DNA of 64,000 bases from Enhydrobacter aerosaccus (lineage in GTDB: Bacteria; Pseudomonadota; Alphaproteobacteria; Reyranellales; Reyranellaceae): NCBI RefSeq assembly GCF_900167455.1, contig NZ_FUWJ01000016.1, forward strand, positions 48,466 through 112,465. The letters run 5' to 3'. Made by a program: the position numbers and the translations under genes. Below are positions 52,007 to 63,227 of this stretch, piece after piece (position 1 is the first letter of the stretch; each line of letters starts with the position of its first letter). The notes under the pieces are model-generated. The model ran no database searches. It was not told the DNA's origin and worked only from the letters and a program-made list of their open reading frames with translations.

Positions 52007-53692
52007 CTAGGCCGTCGGGACGATCGCGGCCAACCACGTGGCGGCGGCGACGGCACCGGCATCCGGTTTGCCGAGAACGCGGTCGCCGAGATAGGCGGCG
52101 CGCCCCACGCGCGGATACAGGCGTGCGGTGGCGGCAGCGCCGTCGCTGGCCGCCTGGACGGCTCGTTGCCACGCCTGCACGGCGGGGAGGCCGGCGCCGA
52201 GCGCCGCGCGGAATACCTCGGCGGCCGGAAGCAGCGCGTCGAGCATGGTTCGATCGCCGGGCTTGGCGCCGCCTAGTTCGGGGATCGACGCGACCGCTGC
52301 CGCAAAGGCATTGGCCCAATCGCTCGGCTGCGGGTCGTCGCGCAGGCCACGGGCGGCGCGCAGCAGGGCTGTTGCGTAGAAGGGGCCGGAACTGCCGGCA
52401 ATGGCCCGGCCGAGGGCGGATGACATGGCCTTCAGCGCGGAGGCCGGCGTAGCCCAGGCCGCTTCAGGCAAGGCGCGGATGGCGTCGGCGGCGCGCACCA
52501 TGCTGAGCCCGAGGTCGCCGTCGCCGGCAGCGGCATCCAGCTCCGTCAGCACCGATTCCGCTTGAGTCAATACATCGGCAACTCTCAGGGCCGCGCGCCG
52601 GACGGCTGCTCCCGCCGGCGTCGCGGTCGAAGTAGGTGTCGATGGTGATGCTGGCGGGATGATCGGCTGAACCGACCTCGTGGCGGGCAGCCGGCCGTTT
52701 CCAGGCCAGGCCGGTGCTTCCGTCGGCGCATCCAGACGTGCCAGCCTCGGGCCGTCGATTTCGAGCACGCTGAGCGAGACGCCGGGCATCTCGAGCGCCG
52801 TCAGCAGATTTCCCGACCAGGCACGCTCGACCTGCAGGCCGCGGGCGCGCAGCATCGACAGCGCCTTGCGCGCGACGACCGCCAATTCCATCGCCGGTGT
52901 TCCGCCCAGCCCGTTCACCAAAGCCGCGACCCGCGTTCCCGGCGCCAGCGCGAGATCGTCCAGGATCGTGGTCAGAAGTTCGCTCACCACCTCGTCCGCC
53001 GGCATCAGCTTGGTGCGTCGCGTCCCGGCTTCGCCATGGATGCCGAGGCCGAGCTCCATTTCGTCGGCGTCGAGCACGAAGCCGGGTTGGCCGCCGGGGA
53101 TGCTGCAGGCACCGAGCGCGACGCCCATCGTCCCGACCCTGGAGGCCGCCGCGCGGGCCTCGGCCGCCACGGCCTCGAGATCCAGCCCGGCCGCCGACGC
53201 GGCTCCAGCGACCTTGTGCACCAGGATGGTCCCGGCAATGCCGCGGCGACGCGCCGGTTCCACCGTGTCGCGTAACGCGACATCGTCCGCCACGATGACG
53301 GTCTCGACGGGGATGCCTTCGCTGCGGGCGAGCTCGGCGGCGAGGCCGAAGTTCAGCCGGTCGCCGGTGTAGTTCTTGACCACCAGCAGCACGCCCGCCG
53401 GGCCGGCCACCGCGCGGATCGCCGCCAGCACCGCCTCGGTGGCGGGAGAGGTGAAGACGTCGCCAGCCACGGCGGCGTGCAGCATCCCGGCGCCGACATA
53501 GCCGGCGTGCGCCGGTTCATGTCCGCTGCCGCCGCCTGAGATGATGGCAACCTGCCGGTGCGCCGGCGGCGGCAGATCGGCGCGCAGAACGACGTTCTCG
53601 CCGTCCAGCAAGACCTGCCCCGCATTCAGTCCGACATGGCCTTCGAGCATTTCGCGAACCACGGCGCGCGGATGATTGATCAGCTTCTTCAT
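52007..53692 (-). CDS. Dihydroxyacetone kinase, DhaK-DhaL fusion
   Basis: 561 residues. The DhaK half (about 1-330) has GGGSGHEP at 53-60 and substrate-binding His219 (GLGIHGEAG). A Pro/Ser/Thr-rich linker (about 335-365) joins the DhaL half (about 370-561), whose GDGDLG motif binds the metal for ATP. Such ATP-dependent fusion kinases phosphorylate dihydroxyacetone and related C3-C4 ketoses or aldehydes. It converges on the Bug protein gene, suggesting it phosphorylates a cleavage product of the sugar-acid pathway; inference from context. Confidence 0.87.
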   Translation of the reverse strand: MKKLINHPRAVVREMLEGHVGLNAGQVLLDGENVVLRADLPPPAHRQVAIISGGGSGHEPAHAGYVGAGMLHAAVAGDVFTSPATEAVLAAIRAVAGPAGVLLVVKNYTGDRLNFGLAAELARSEGIPVETVIVADDVALRDTVEPARRRGIAGTILVHKVAGAASAAGLDLEAVAAEARAAASRVGTMGVALGACSIPGGQPGFVLDADEMELGLGIHGEAGTRRTKLMPADEVVSELLTTILDDLALAPGTRVAALVNGLGGTPAMELAVVARKALSMLRARGLQVERAWSGNLLTALEMPGVSLSVLEIDGPRLARLDAPTEAPAWPGNGRLPATRSVQPIIPPASPSTPTSTATPAGAAVRRAALRVADVLTQAESVLTELDAAAGDGDLGLSMVRAADAIRALPEAAWATPASALKAMSSALGRAIAGSSGPFYATALLRAARGLRDDPQPSDWANAFAAAVASIPELGGAKPGDRTMLDALLPAAEVFRAALGAGLPAVQAWQRAVQAASDGAAATARLYPRVGRAAYLGDRVLGKPDAGAVAAATWLAAIVPTA

Positions 53693-53832
53693 GGCGTTTC
53701 CTGTTTTCTTGTTGGGGGGGCAGGTGGAGTTGCCACCATTTGAGTGTCGATCCCCGGAATGGCAATGTCACCGGGCTTGAGTTCACCCATTAAGCGGATA
53801 CCTCCGCGCTGAAGTGGTGGTCATGATCCGAT

Positions 53833-53876
53833 GCGCTACACGGGCGGAGCTTCGCTCCGCTTGTGGAGTGGCGCGC
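53833..53876. repeat. REP-like palindromic element, copy B
   Basis: A 44-base imperfect palindrome with core GGGCGGAGCTTCGCTCCGCT and GTGGAGTGGCGCG flank. It matches copy A at 34281-34324 at almost every position, differing mainly in the loop. Confidence 0.7.
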
Positions 53877-54062
53877 TCCGATGAGCTTCGCGAGCTTTCC
53901 TGGATGTCGTTGGATGGGACACTGTGGACCTTCGGCTCAATCGGAGTATTGGTTGCGTCCGCTGATCGTGCTATTATCGCAATGATCTGGCCATGGGTGG
54001 CGATAATGGCAATGAAGTCCGTGGATACCTCGATGACTGTCCGCTCAGCGGCTTCCGCACCG

Positions 54063-54090
54063 CCTCGCGAGGCTCGCGAGCCTCGCGAGG
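54063..54090. repeat. 28-bp perfect palindrome with three TCGCGA units
   Basis: CCTCGCGAGG, CTCGCGAG and CCTCGCGAGG adjoin and the whole is its own reverse complement. A fourth CCTCGCGAGG lies at 54131-54140. Function unknown; a protein-binding or structural role is possible. Confidence 0.6.
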
Positions 54091-54128
54091 AATAAGATCG
54101 AATCCAGTGGCTGCAGCGTTTTCGGCCG

Positions 54129-54149
54129 ATCCTCGCGAGGATTTTTTTT
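54129..54149 (+). terminator. Short hairpin with T8 tract
   Basis: ATCCTCGCGAGGAT followed by eight T residues on the plus strand. The loop is small, and the element lies far from any upstream plus-strand gene end, so it may be only a repeat with a T run. Confidence 0.35.
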
Positions 54150-54335
54150 GAGAGAGCAAGGGGGAGGGGGAGATGCAGGATGGGGGAAGATTTGGGTGAA
54201 AGGCTTTTCGCATCGCTATCCGAGGCTTCCCGCCGCGATGGGAAACGTCGGGAACCGCGTCGTCTTGTGCGGATGTCGGGCACCGCTATAGTCCGCCCCC
54301 AACCCGATTGAGGCGCATTTTCGAGGGAGTGGCGT

Positions 54336-56633
<2,298 letters not shown>

Positions 56634-56654
56634 CAAGACGTGCAGTAAGTAGGG

Positions 56655-57914
56655 ATGGCAATGAAGCAGCGGATCTTCGGGTGGATATCGACCCTGATCG
56701 GCATCGTCGTGGCGCTGGCCCTGATCGAGGCCACCGCGACGGTGTGGCTCATCATCGAAGACGGGCACTACACGCCGGCTTCCGAACTCTTCGAGCGTAC
56801 GCAGAACACCTACGTGCGCGACATGACGAAGAACTCCGATTGCCGCTACGTCGATACGCTGTTTCCCCATCCCTATGTCGCCTTCGTCCATCACGGCAAT
56901 CCGCCCTGCGGCAAGCCGTGGGTGAACAATGTCGGCCTGTTCGGGCCCGACTATCCGACGGTGAAGCGCACCGACGTCTACACGGTGATGCTGGTGGGCG
57001 GCTCGGTGGCGTCGCAGCTCGGCCAGGAGCTGGGACCGCCGGCCCAGCACTATCTCGAGGATGAGCTCAACCGCCGCTACATCAGCCCGACCGGCAAGCC
57101 GTTCATGGTGCTGAATGGCGGCGACGGCGCCTGGAAGGAACCGCAATCCTTCATCCTGTTCTCGCTCTATGCCAGCTCGGTCGATGCGGTGCTGACGCTC
57201 GACGGCTTCAACGAGCACTACTTCTTCTTCCCGGGCACGCCTGAACGGCTCGAGCGGCCGCTCAGCAACTTCATCGACGTCAATCCCTTCGTCGCCGACG
57301 AGAATTTCGGTGATGCCGCGATCGGCTGGGTGATCGGCCGTGTCGGCGGCGCGCTGCAGCGCACGCCGCTGCTGGGCCACAGCCACGCTGCCTACATGAT
57401 CGTGCGCGGCATCGAGGCCGTGGCCAAGAGCAAGGACATCTTCTCCTCGAACAAGAAGACGACGCTCGCCAGCCTGTTCAAGATGCCGGAGGAGATCGTC
57501 AAGGATCACGAGCGCGAATTCCAGGTGCAGCTCGGCCTGTATCAGAAATACGAGCGCGCCATCGAGGCGGTGGCCAAGGACAACGGGGTCAAGACGGCGT
57601 ACTTCCTTCAGCCCGTTCCGGCCTACGGAAAGGAACTGACGGAGGAAGAGAAGAAGAGCGCCGGCGACCTCGGCTATCGCGATCTCTACCGGCGCATCGT
57701 CGACGGCATGATGAGCCTGCGCAGCCAGGGACTCGCCATGTACGACCTCGGCGACATCTACAAGGACGAGAAGGGCAGGATCTACGCCGATCACGTCCAT
57801 TGCTTCCGCGAGCCCGATCCGCGCGCCGACAGCCGCGGCTATACCATCATGGCGCAGCGCATCGCCGCCGATCTCGCGCAGGCCTGGGGCCTCAAGGAGA
57901 AGCCGGCCAATTGA
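56655..57914 (+). CDS. Membrane-anchored SGNH/GDSL-like protein
   Basis: 419 residues. One N-terminal transmembrane segment (about 8-32) anchors a large domain, likely periplasmic. SGNH-like blocks are visible: VGGSVASQLG (block I Ser), LDGFNEH (block III Asn-like) and ADHVHC (block V Asp/His). The spacing fits SGNH hydrolases, including alginate/peptidoglycan acetyl-transfer proteins, but the blocks are divergent. It follows the molybdenum enzyme gene by 21 bases and may share its transcript. Function unproven. Confidence 0.7.
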   Translation: MAMKQRIFGWISTLIGIVVALALIEATATVWLIIEDGHYTPASELFERTQNTYVRDMTKNSDCRYVDTLFPHPYVAFVHHGNPPCGKPWVNNVGLFGPDYPTVKRTDVYTVMLVGGSVASQLGQELGPPAQHYLEDELNRRYISPTGKPFMVLNGGDGAWKEPQSFILFSLYASSVDAVLTLDGFNEHYFFFPGTPERLERPLSNFIDVNPFVADENFGDAAIGWVIGRVGGALQRTPLLGHSHAAYMIVRGIEAVAKSKDIFSSNKKTTLASLFKMPEEIVKDHEREFQVQLGLYQKYERAIEAVAKDNGVKTAYFLQPVPAYGKELTEEEKKSAGDLGYRDLYRRIVDGMMSLRSQGLAMYDLGDIYKDEKGRIYADHVHCFREPDPRADSRGYTIMAQRIAADLAQAWGLKEKPAN

Positions 57915-58426
57915 GGACGGGCCGGCGCGGCTACGATTGAGACAAATCGCGGCCGATTCCGACACCAACGTTACGGCTTCGGCCCTTATATCACTGTGGC
58001 GCCGGACGGGAGGGGTCCCGCTCGGCGGCAGAGTTTCAGGTGTGGGTTTTGCCGGCTCGCAAGGCCGGCAAGGGGGCTGACCGCAAGAGCGAAGGGGTTC
58101 GCTCGAGGTCGGCGGTGTCGGGACTTGGGGGTTCGCTCATGACGTTCACGCGCGCGTACGCTTTCGGCCAATCGGTGTTGGCCTCCTTGCTGGCCTTGAT
58201 ACTGGTCGCGCAGACCGGTTCTTCCTCCACGCGCTTCGCGCTGATGGTCGGCCTCGGCTGCTCGGCAGTGCTTGTGCTGGTGCGTGTCGGCGCTGCAGCA
58301 GGGGCTTCCCCTTTCAGTCCCTAGTGCGAATAGGGGCAGTCCCTCGGGCTTTGCGTTTGATCGAGGCCACGCGGTGCGCCATCCTCGCCGCGCCGGAGAT
58401 GGGATCCGGCCAAAAGGGAACCTAAC
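57915..58426. other. Intergenic region ahead of selA
   Basis: 512 bases with no confident gene. It holds a hairpin TTGCCGGC/GCCGGCAA (58049-58056, 58064-58071) and direct repeats CAGTCCCT (58315-58322, 58337-58344) beside AGGGGC-type palindromic sequence, resembling dispersed intergenic elements. A 61-codon frame (58139-58324) encodes two hydrophobic stretches but has no ribosome-binding site and overlaps the repeats. Confidence 0.5.
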
Positions 58427-59806
58427 GTGTCGCGTACCGATCGCGCGGAAGGCGCGTCGATTCATCATCCACCGTCGATCGATCGCATGGCCAACTGGTC
58501 GGCGCTGGCGCCGCTGATCCAGCAGGTCGGGCGATCGATGGTCGTCGAGGCGCTGCGGGCCTGGGCCGACGCCCGCCGCGGCCAGGACGACGTCGGCGAT
58601 CCGGCGGCGTGCGCGCACTGGTGCGCGCAGCGGCTGGCGGCCTTCACGCAACCGTCGCAGCGGCGCGTGTTCAACCTGACCGGCACCGTGCTGCACACCA
58701 ATCTCGGCCGCGCGCTGCTGGCCGAGGAGGCGATCGAGGCGGCGGTGATGGCGATGCGATCGCCGACGACGCTCGAATACGACCTCGAGGATGGCAGCCG
58801 CGGCGAGCGCGACGACCATATCGCGCCCTGGCTTTGCCGCCTGACCGGAGCCGAAGCGGCGACGGCGGTAAACAACAATGCCGGCGCGGTCCTGCTGGCG
58901 CTCAACGCATTGGCGGCGGGCCGCGAGGTGATCGTCTCGCGCGGCGAGCTGATCGAGATCGGCGGCGCCTTCCGCATCCCCGACATCATGGCGCGGGCCG
59001 GATGCCGGCTGGTCGAGGTCGGCACCACCAACCGCACGCATCTCAAGGACTACGCCGAGGCGATCGGGCCGGAGACGGCGGCGGTCATGAAGGTCCATCC
59101 GTCGAACTATGCCGTGCAGGGCTTCACCAAGTCGGTGTCGGCCGCGGAGCTGGTGCCGCTGGCGCACGAAAAGGGCGTGCCGGTGATCGAGGATCTCGGC
59201 AGCGGCACGCTGGTCGATCTCGACAGCTGGGGCCTGCCGCACGAGCCGACGGCGCGCGAGGCGATCGCGGCGGGCATCGATGTCGTCACCTTCTCCGGCG
59301 ACAAGCTGCTGGGCGGTCCGCAGGCCGGCCTGCTGGTGGGCAAGCGGGCGTATATCGAGCGCATCGCGCGCAACCCGATGAAGCGCGCCCTGCGCCTCGA
59401 CAAGGTGCGGCTCGCCGCGCTCGAGGCGACGCTCAGGCTCTATGGCGATCCCGAGCGGCTGGTGCAGCGTCTGCCCACCATTCGCGCGTTGGCGCGGCCG
59501 GCGGCCGAGATCCATCTCCAGGCCGAACGCCTCCTGCCGGCCTTCGCTCAAGCACTTGGGCAGGGATGGCAAGTCGGCCTGAAACCCGTGCGCGGCCAGA
59601 TCGGCTCGGGGGCGCTGCCGGTCGATCTGCTGCCGTCCTTCGCCCTGATGGTGCGCGGCAAGGGGCTGCACAAGCTCGCCGCCGCCTTCCGGCAGTTGCC
59701 GATCCCGGTGATCGGCCGCATCGAGGACGACGCGCTGCTGTTCGATCTGCGTACCCTCGACGACGAGGCCGGCTTCATCGCCCAGCTCGATCGGCTGGCG
59801 CCATGA
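58427..59806 (+). CDS. selA: L-seryl-tRNA(Sec) selenium transferase SelA
   Basis: 459 residues of the PLP-dependent SelA family. Motifs are VFNLTGTVLHTNLGRA at about 81-96, VNNNAGAVLLALN and Schiff-base lysine K293 in FSGDKLLGGPQAG (E. coli K295). It converts seryl-tRNA(Sec) to selenocysteinyl-tRNA using selenophosphate. A GTG start at 58427. Its stop overlaps the selB start (ATGA), so translation is coupled. With selB and selC it gives a full decoding set except selD. Confidence 0.95.
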   Translation: MSRTDRAEGASIHHPPSIDRMANWSALAPLIQQVGRSMVVEALRAWADARRGQDDVGDPAACAHWCAQRLAAFTQPSQRRVFNLTGTVLHTNLGRALLAEEAIEAAVMAMRSPTTLEYDLEDGSRGERDDHIAPWLCRLTGAEAATAVNNNAGAVLLALNALAAGREVIVSRGELIEIGGAFRIPDIMARAGCRLVEVGTTNRTHLKDYAEAIGPETAAVMKVHPSNYAVQGFTKSVSAAELVPLAHEKGVPVIEDLGSGTLVDLDSWGLPHEPTAREAIAAGIDVVTFSGDKLLGGPQAGLLVGKRAYIERIARNPMKRALRLDKVRLAALEATLRLYGDPERLVQRLPTIRALARPAAEIHLQAERLLPAFAQALGQGWQVGLKPVRGQIGSGALPVDLLPSFALMVRGKGLHKLAAAFRQLPIPVIGRIEDDALLFDLRTLDDEAGFIAQLDRLAP

Positions 59807-61692
59807 TCGTCGGCACCGCCGGTCACATCGACCATGGCAAGACGGCCCTGGTAAAGGCCCTCACCGGCGTCGACGCCGATCGCCTCAAGGAAGAGAAGGC
59901 GCGCGGCATCACCATCGATCTCGGCTATGCCTACAGCGATCTCGGCGACGGCCGCCAGCTCGGCTTCGTCGACGTGCCAGGCCACGAGCGCTTCGTGCAC
60001 AACATGCTGGCCGGCGCGACCGGCATCGATGCGGCGCTGCTGGTCGTGGCCGCCACCGAAGGCATCAAGCCGCAGACGATCGAGCATCTGCAGATCATCG
60101 ACCTGCTCGGCCTCGATCGCGGACTGGTGGCGCTCACCAAGGCCGATCTGGCCACCGACGATCAGCTGCTCGAGCGCATGACCGAGGTCGAGACGCTGCT
60201 GGCCTCGACCTCGCTCGCCGGCGCCGAGATCGTCCCGGTGTCGGCCGTGACCGGCCAGGGCATCCAGGAACTCAAGGCCAAGCTGCTGACGCTGGGCGAG
60301 AGCGGCAAGGGGACGACCGGGTTCGCCCGCCTGGCGGTCGATCGCAGCTTCGTCCTGTCGGGCGCCGGCATCGTCGTCACCGGCACGGTCCATGCCGGCG
60401 AGATCAAGGTCGACGACCGGCTGCTGCTGACGCCGTCGGGGCTGGACGCGCGCGTGCGCTCTCTGCATGCGCAGAATCGCCCGGCCGGCATCGGCCGCGC
60501 CGGCGAACGCTGCGCCCTCAATCTCGCCGGGCCGAAGCTGTCGAAGGAATCGGTCCGCCGCGGCGACTGGGTGGTGAGCCCGGAACTGCATGCGCCGACC
60601 GACCGGCTCGACATACGGCTGAAGCTGCTCGCGTCCGAGCCGCAGCCCCTGAAGCACTGGTCGCCGGTGCATGTCCATCTCGCCGCTGCCCACGTGATGG
60701 GACGCGTGGCGCTCCTGGAAGGGGATCACCTGGCGCCAGGCGGCAGCGGACTGGCGCAACTGGTGCTCGAGGAAAAAATCGGCGCGTTGGCCGGCGATCG
60801 CGTCATCCTGCGCGATCCGTCGGCGACGCGCACTATGGCGGGCGGCACCGTCATCGATCCGTTCGGCCCGCCGCGCAACCGCCGCACGCCACGACGCCTC
60901 GCCGAGCTCTCGACCCTGGCCCAGCCGGATCCGTTTACCCGGCTGCTGGCTCTGGACGGAGGCTTCGTCGATCTCGGGCGATACGGCCTTGCGCACAATC
61001 AGCGGCCGGAAGACCTCGAACGGCATCTGGCCGACGCCGACGGCGTGCGTGTCCAGGGCTTCGGCTTCCTGCCGACCACGATGGAGCAGATCCGCCGCGA
61101 CATCGCCGAGACGCTGACCGCCTTCCACAAGAGCAATGCCGACGCGCCCGGCATGCAGCCGGAACGTCTGCGCGTCAGCCTCAAGCAGCGCTGGCCGGCG
61201 CCGGTATTCCGGGCGTTGCTGGACGGCGAGGTGGCGGCGAAGACGCTCGTGCTCGATGGCGGCTTCGTGCGCCTGCCGGGCCATTCTCTCACGCTGGCGC
61301 CGCGCGACGAGGCGCTGTGGCGCAAGATCTCGGCCGAACTCGCGCGCGACCGCTTCAAGCCGCCGCGGGTGCGCGACTTCGCCCAGACCTACCGCGAGCC
61401 GGAACCGAACGTGCGCAAGCTCATGCGCCAGCTGGCGCGCCTCGGCCAGGTGGTGGAGGTGGCGCCGGATCAGTTCTTCCTGCGGCCGGTGGTGGCCGAG
61501 ATGATCGCCATCGCCGACGGCCTGGGCGCCGACTTCACGGCCGCCCAGTTCCGCGACAAGCTCGACAACGGTCGCAAGCTTGCGATCCTGATCCTGGAAT
61601 TCTTCGACCGGCACGGCATCACCGTCCGCCGCGGCGACCTGCGCCGCACCATGCCGCAGAAGCTCGGCCAGTACGGTCCGCCGCCTGCTTGA
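59803..61692 (+). CDS. selB: Selenocysteine-specific elongation factor SelB
   Basis: 629 residues. N-terminal GTPase with GHIDHGKT at 7-14, DVPGHE near 57 and TKAD near 113. Beta-barrel domains II and III follow, and the C-terminal part has the winged-helix repeats (about 380-629) that bind the SECIS element. It delivers selenocysteinyl-tRNA to UGA codons. It overlaps the selA stop by 4 bases and is followed 91 bases later by the tRNA-Sec gene. Confidence 0.95.
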   Translation: MIVGTAGHIDHGKTALVKALTGVDADRLKEEKARGITIDLGYAYSDLGDGRQLGFVDVPGHERFVHNMLAGATGIDAALLVVAATEGIKPQTIEHLQIIDLLGLDRGLVALTKADLATDDQLLERMTEVETLLASTSLAGAEIVPVSAVTGQGIQELKAKLLTLGESGKGTTGFARLAVDRSFVLSGAGIVVTGTVHAGEIKVDDRLLLTPSGLDARVRSLHAQNRPAGIGRAGERCALNLAGPKLSKESVRRGDWVVSPELHAPTDRLDIRLKLLASEPQPLKHWSPVHVHLAAAHVMGRVALLEGDHLAPGGSGLAQLVLEEKIGALAGDRVILRDPSATRTMAGGTVIDPFGPPRNRRTPRRLAELSTLAQPDPFTRLLALDGGFVDLGRYGLAHNQRPEDLERHLADADGVRVQGFGFLPTTMEQIRRDIAETLTAFHKSNADAPGMQPERLRVSLKQRWPAPVFRALLDGEVAAKTLVLDGGFVRLPGHSLTLAPRDEALWRKISAELARDRFKPPRVRDFAQTYREPEPNVRKLMRQLARLGQVVEVAPDQFFLRPVVAEMIAIADGLGADFTAAQFRDKLDNGRKLAILILEFFDRHGITVRRGDLRRTMPQKLGQYGPPPA

Positions 61693-61783
61693 GGAGGCGG
61701 CGCCGTATCCGGAAGTTTCGCTTCGCTGAAGCCTCTGCTGCTGCCGCGTGACAGCGCTGTGGTTCTGGGGAATTATCCGCGAC

Positions 61784-61879
61784 GGAGGGGAATCGCTCCC
61801 GGTGGGGCGGCTGGCCTTCAAAGCCAGAGAGGGTCGCCAGACGGCTCTTAGTGGGTTCGACTCCCACTCTCTTCCGCCA
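61784..61879 (+). tRNA. selC: tRNA-Sec (anticodon UCA)
   Basis: 96 bases with encoded CCA at 61877-61879. An 8-base acceptor stem with two G-U pairs, anticodon stem CTGGC/GCCAG with TCA at 61818-61820 in loop CTTCAAA, a long variable arm, and TTCGA in the T loop. This matches the bacterial tRNA-Sec layout, and it directly follows selB. Confidence 0.93.
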
Positions 61880-62183
61880 ATTCTGATTCCAAAGACTCCC
61901 GCCAGCTACCGCCGATGATTACCTATACCGCGCATCCGATCATCCCGCATCCGGCGCAATCTTCCCCGGAATCGTTGCTTGCAGCGCCATCGCATCGGGA
62001 AGCCGGCCGATGACGAGAACGACACATTAGAAGAAATTCAAGAGCTGCCCAGATGCACGTCGAACAGACAGTGGCTGCACATGCTGTCAGCGGCGACAAG
62101 CACTTGCATTGAACTGCACGCCAAGGCCCAATATCATTTCGCGAGCTCCCTGCCGCGCCCTACGAAGGCCAAGCATCCCTAGA
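61880..62183. other. Intergenic region between selC and the IS481 element
   Basis: 304 bases with no supported gene. I saw no attachment-site repeat of the tRNA 3' end, and no remainder of the IS630 element that lies on the other side of the IS481 copy. Confidence 0.5.
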
Positions 62184-63227
62184 TGTTTGATCTCGGGATT
62201 TGATGGTACCCCCTTGTCGCGTGATTCGAGGGATGCGCTATGGGTCAGGTTCTTCACGGCTGCGCCACAACGACAGAGGCGATCCGTCGAGCGATACAGC
62301 ATAGTCAAGAGAGCTTGAGGAGCCTTTCCAAGCGATACGGCATCAATCCCAAGACTGTTGCCAAGTGGAAGAAGCGCGGCTCCGTTGCTGATCTGAAGAC
62401 CGGGCCGAAGGAAGCGAAGTCGACAGTGCTTTCGATCGAGGACGAGGCGATCGTCGTCGCCTTCCGCAAGCACACGCTCTTGCCGCTCGACGACTGCCTC
62501 TATGCCCTTCAGGCCACGATCCCGCACCTGACCCGTTCGTCCTTGCACCGCTGCCTCCAGCGCCACGGCATCTCGCGACTGCCAGACGTCCAAGACGGCA
62601 AGGCCAAGAAGCGCAAGTTCAAGGCCTATCCCATCGGCTACTTCCACATCGATATCGCCGAAGTTCGCACCCAGGAGGGGCGGCTCTACCTCTTCGTGGC
62701 CATCGACCGGACTTCAAAGTTCGCCTTCACCGAGCTGCACGAGAAGGCCACCACGGCCGTCTCAAGAGAGTTCCTGCTACACCTGGTCGCCGCTGTTCCC
62801 TACAAGATCCATACCGTGCTCACCGACAATGGTCAGCACTTCACCGATCCCCGTGGCGAGAGCTGGACGGCAGCCGAGATCAAGGAGTTGATCGCACGGA
62901 AGGAACTCTTCCGAGCTCACGCCTTCGAATACACCTGCGCCAAGGCCGACATCGACCATCGCCTTACCAAGCCCAAGCATCCTTGGACCAACGGCCAGGT
63001 CGAGCGCATGAATCGAACAATCAAGGATGCGACGGTCAAACGCTTCTATTACGAAACCCACGATCAGCTTCGCAGCCATCTCGCCGACTTCGTCATGGCC
63101 TACAACTTCGCCAAGCGCCTCAAGACCCTCAAAGGCCTCACGCCATACGAATACATCTGCAAGCTCTGGACAAAAGAGCCTGACCGCTTCACCCTCAATC
63201 CGCTCCACAAAATGCCGGGACTAAACA
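62184..63227 (+). mobile_element. IS481-family insertion sequence
   Basis: 1044 bases, typical for IS481. Both ends begin TGTTT in inverted orientation: the left end reads TGTTTGATCTCGGGATTT, and the right end (reverse complement) TGTTTAGTCCCGGCATTT. The inner transposase has a complete DDE set. No target duplication is visible: flanking bases differ on the two sides. Confidence 0.8.

Larger units (their letters stand above)
53693..54335. other. Intergenic region rich in palindromic repeats
   Basis: 643 bases with no supported gene; the overlapping reading frames here span repeats and look unlike coding sequence. It holds REP-like copy B (53833-53876), an inverted pair ATTATCGC/GCGATAAT (53973-53980, 54000-54007), a 28-base palindrome of TCGCGA units (54063-54090) and a TCGCGA stem followed by T8 (54129-54149). 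Promoters for the xanthine-dehydrogenase-like gene should lie at its right end. Confidence 0.6.

Noticed and set aside
58139..58324. A 61-codon hydrophobic frame ahead of selA
   Set aside because: No ribosome-binding site and overlap with repeat sequence; kept only as a note in the intergenic entry.
61784..62183. selC as an integration site for a genomic island
   Set aside because: No integrase gene and no repeat of the tRNA 3' end were found before the window edge; only IS elements follow.
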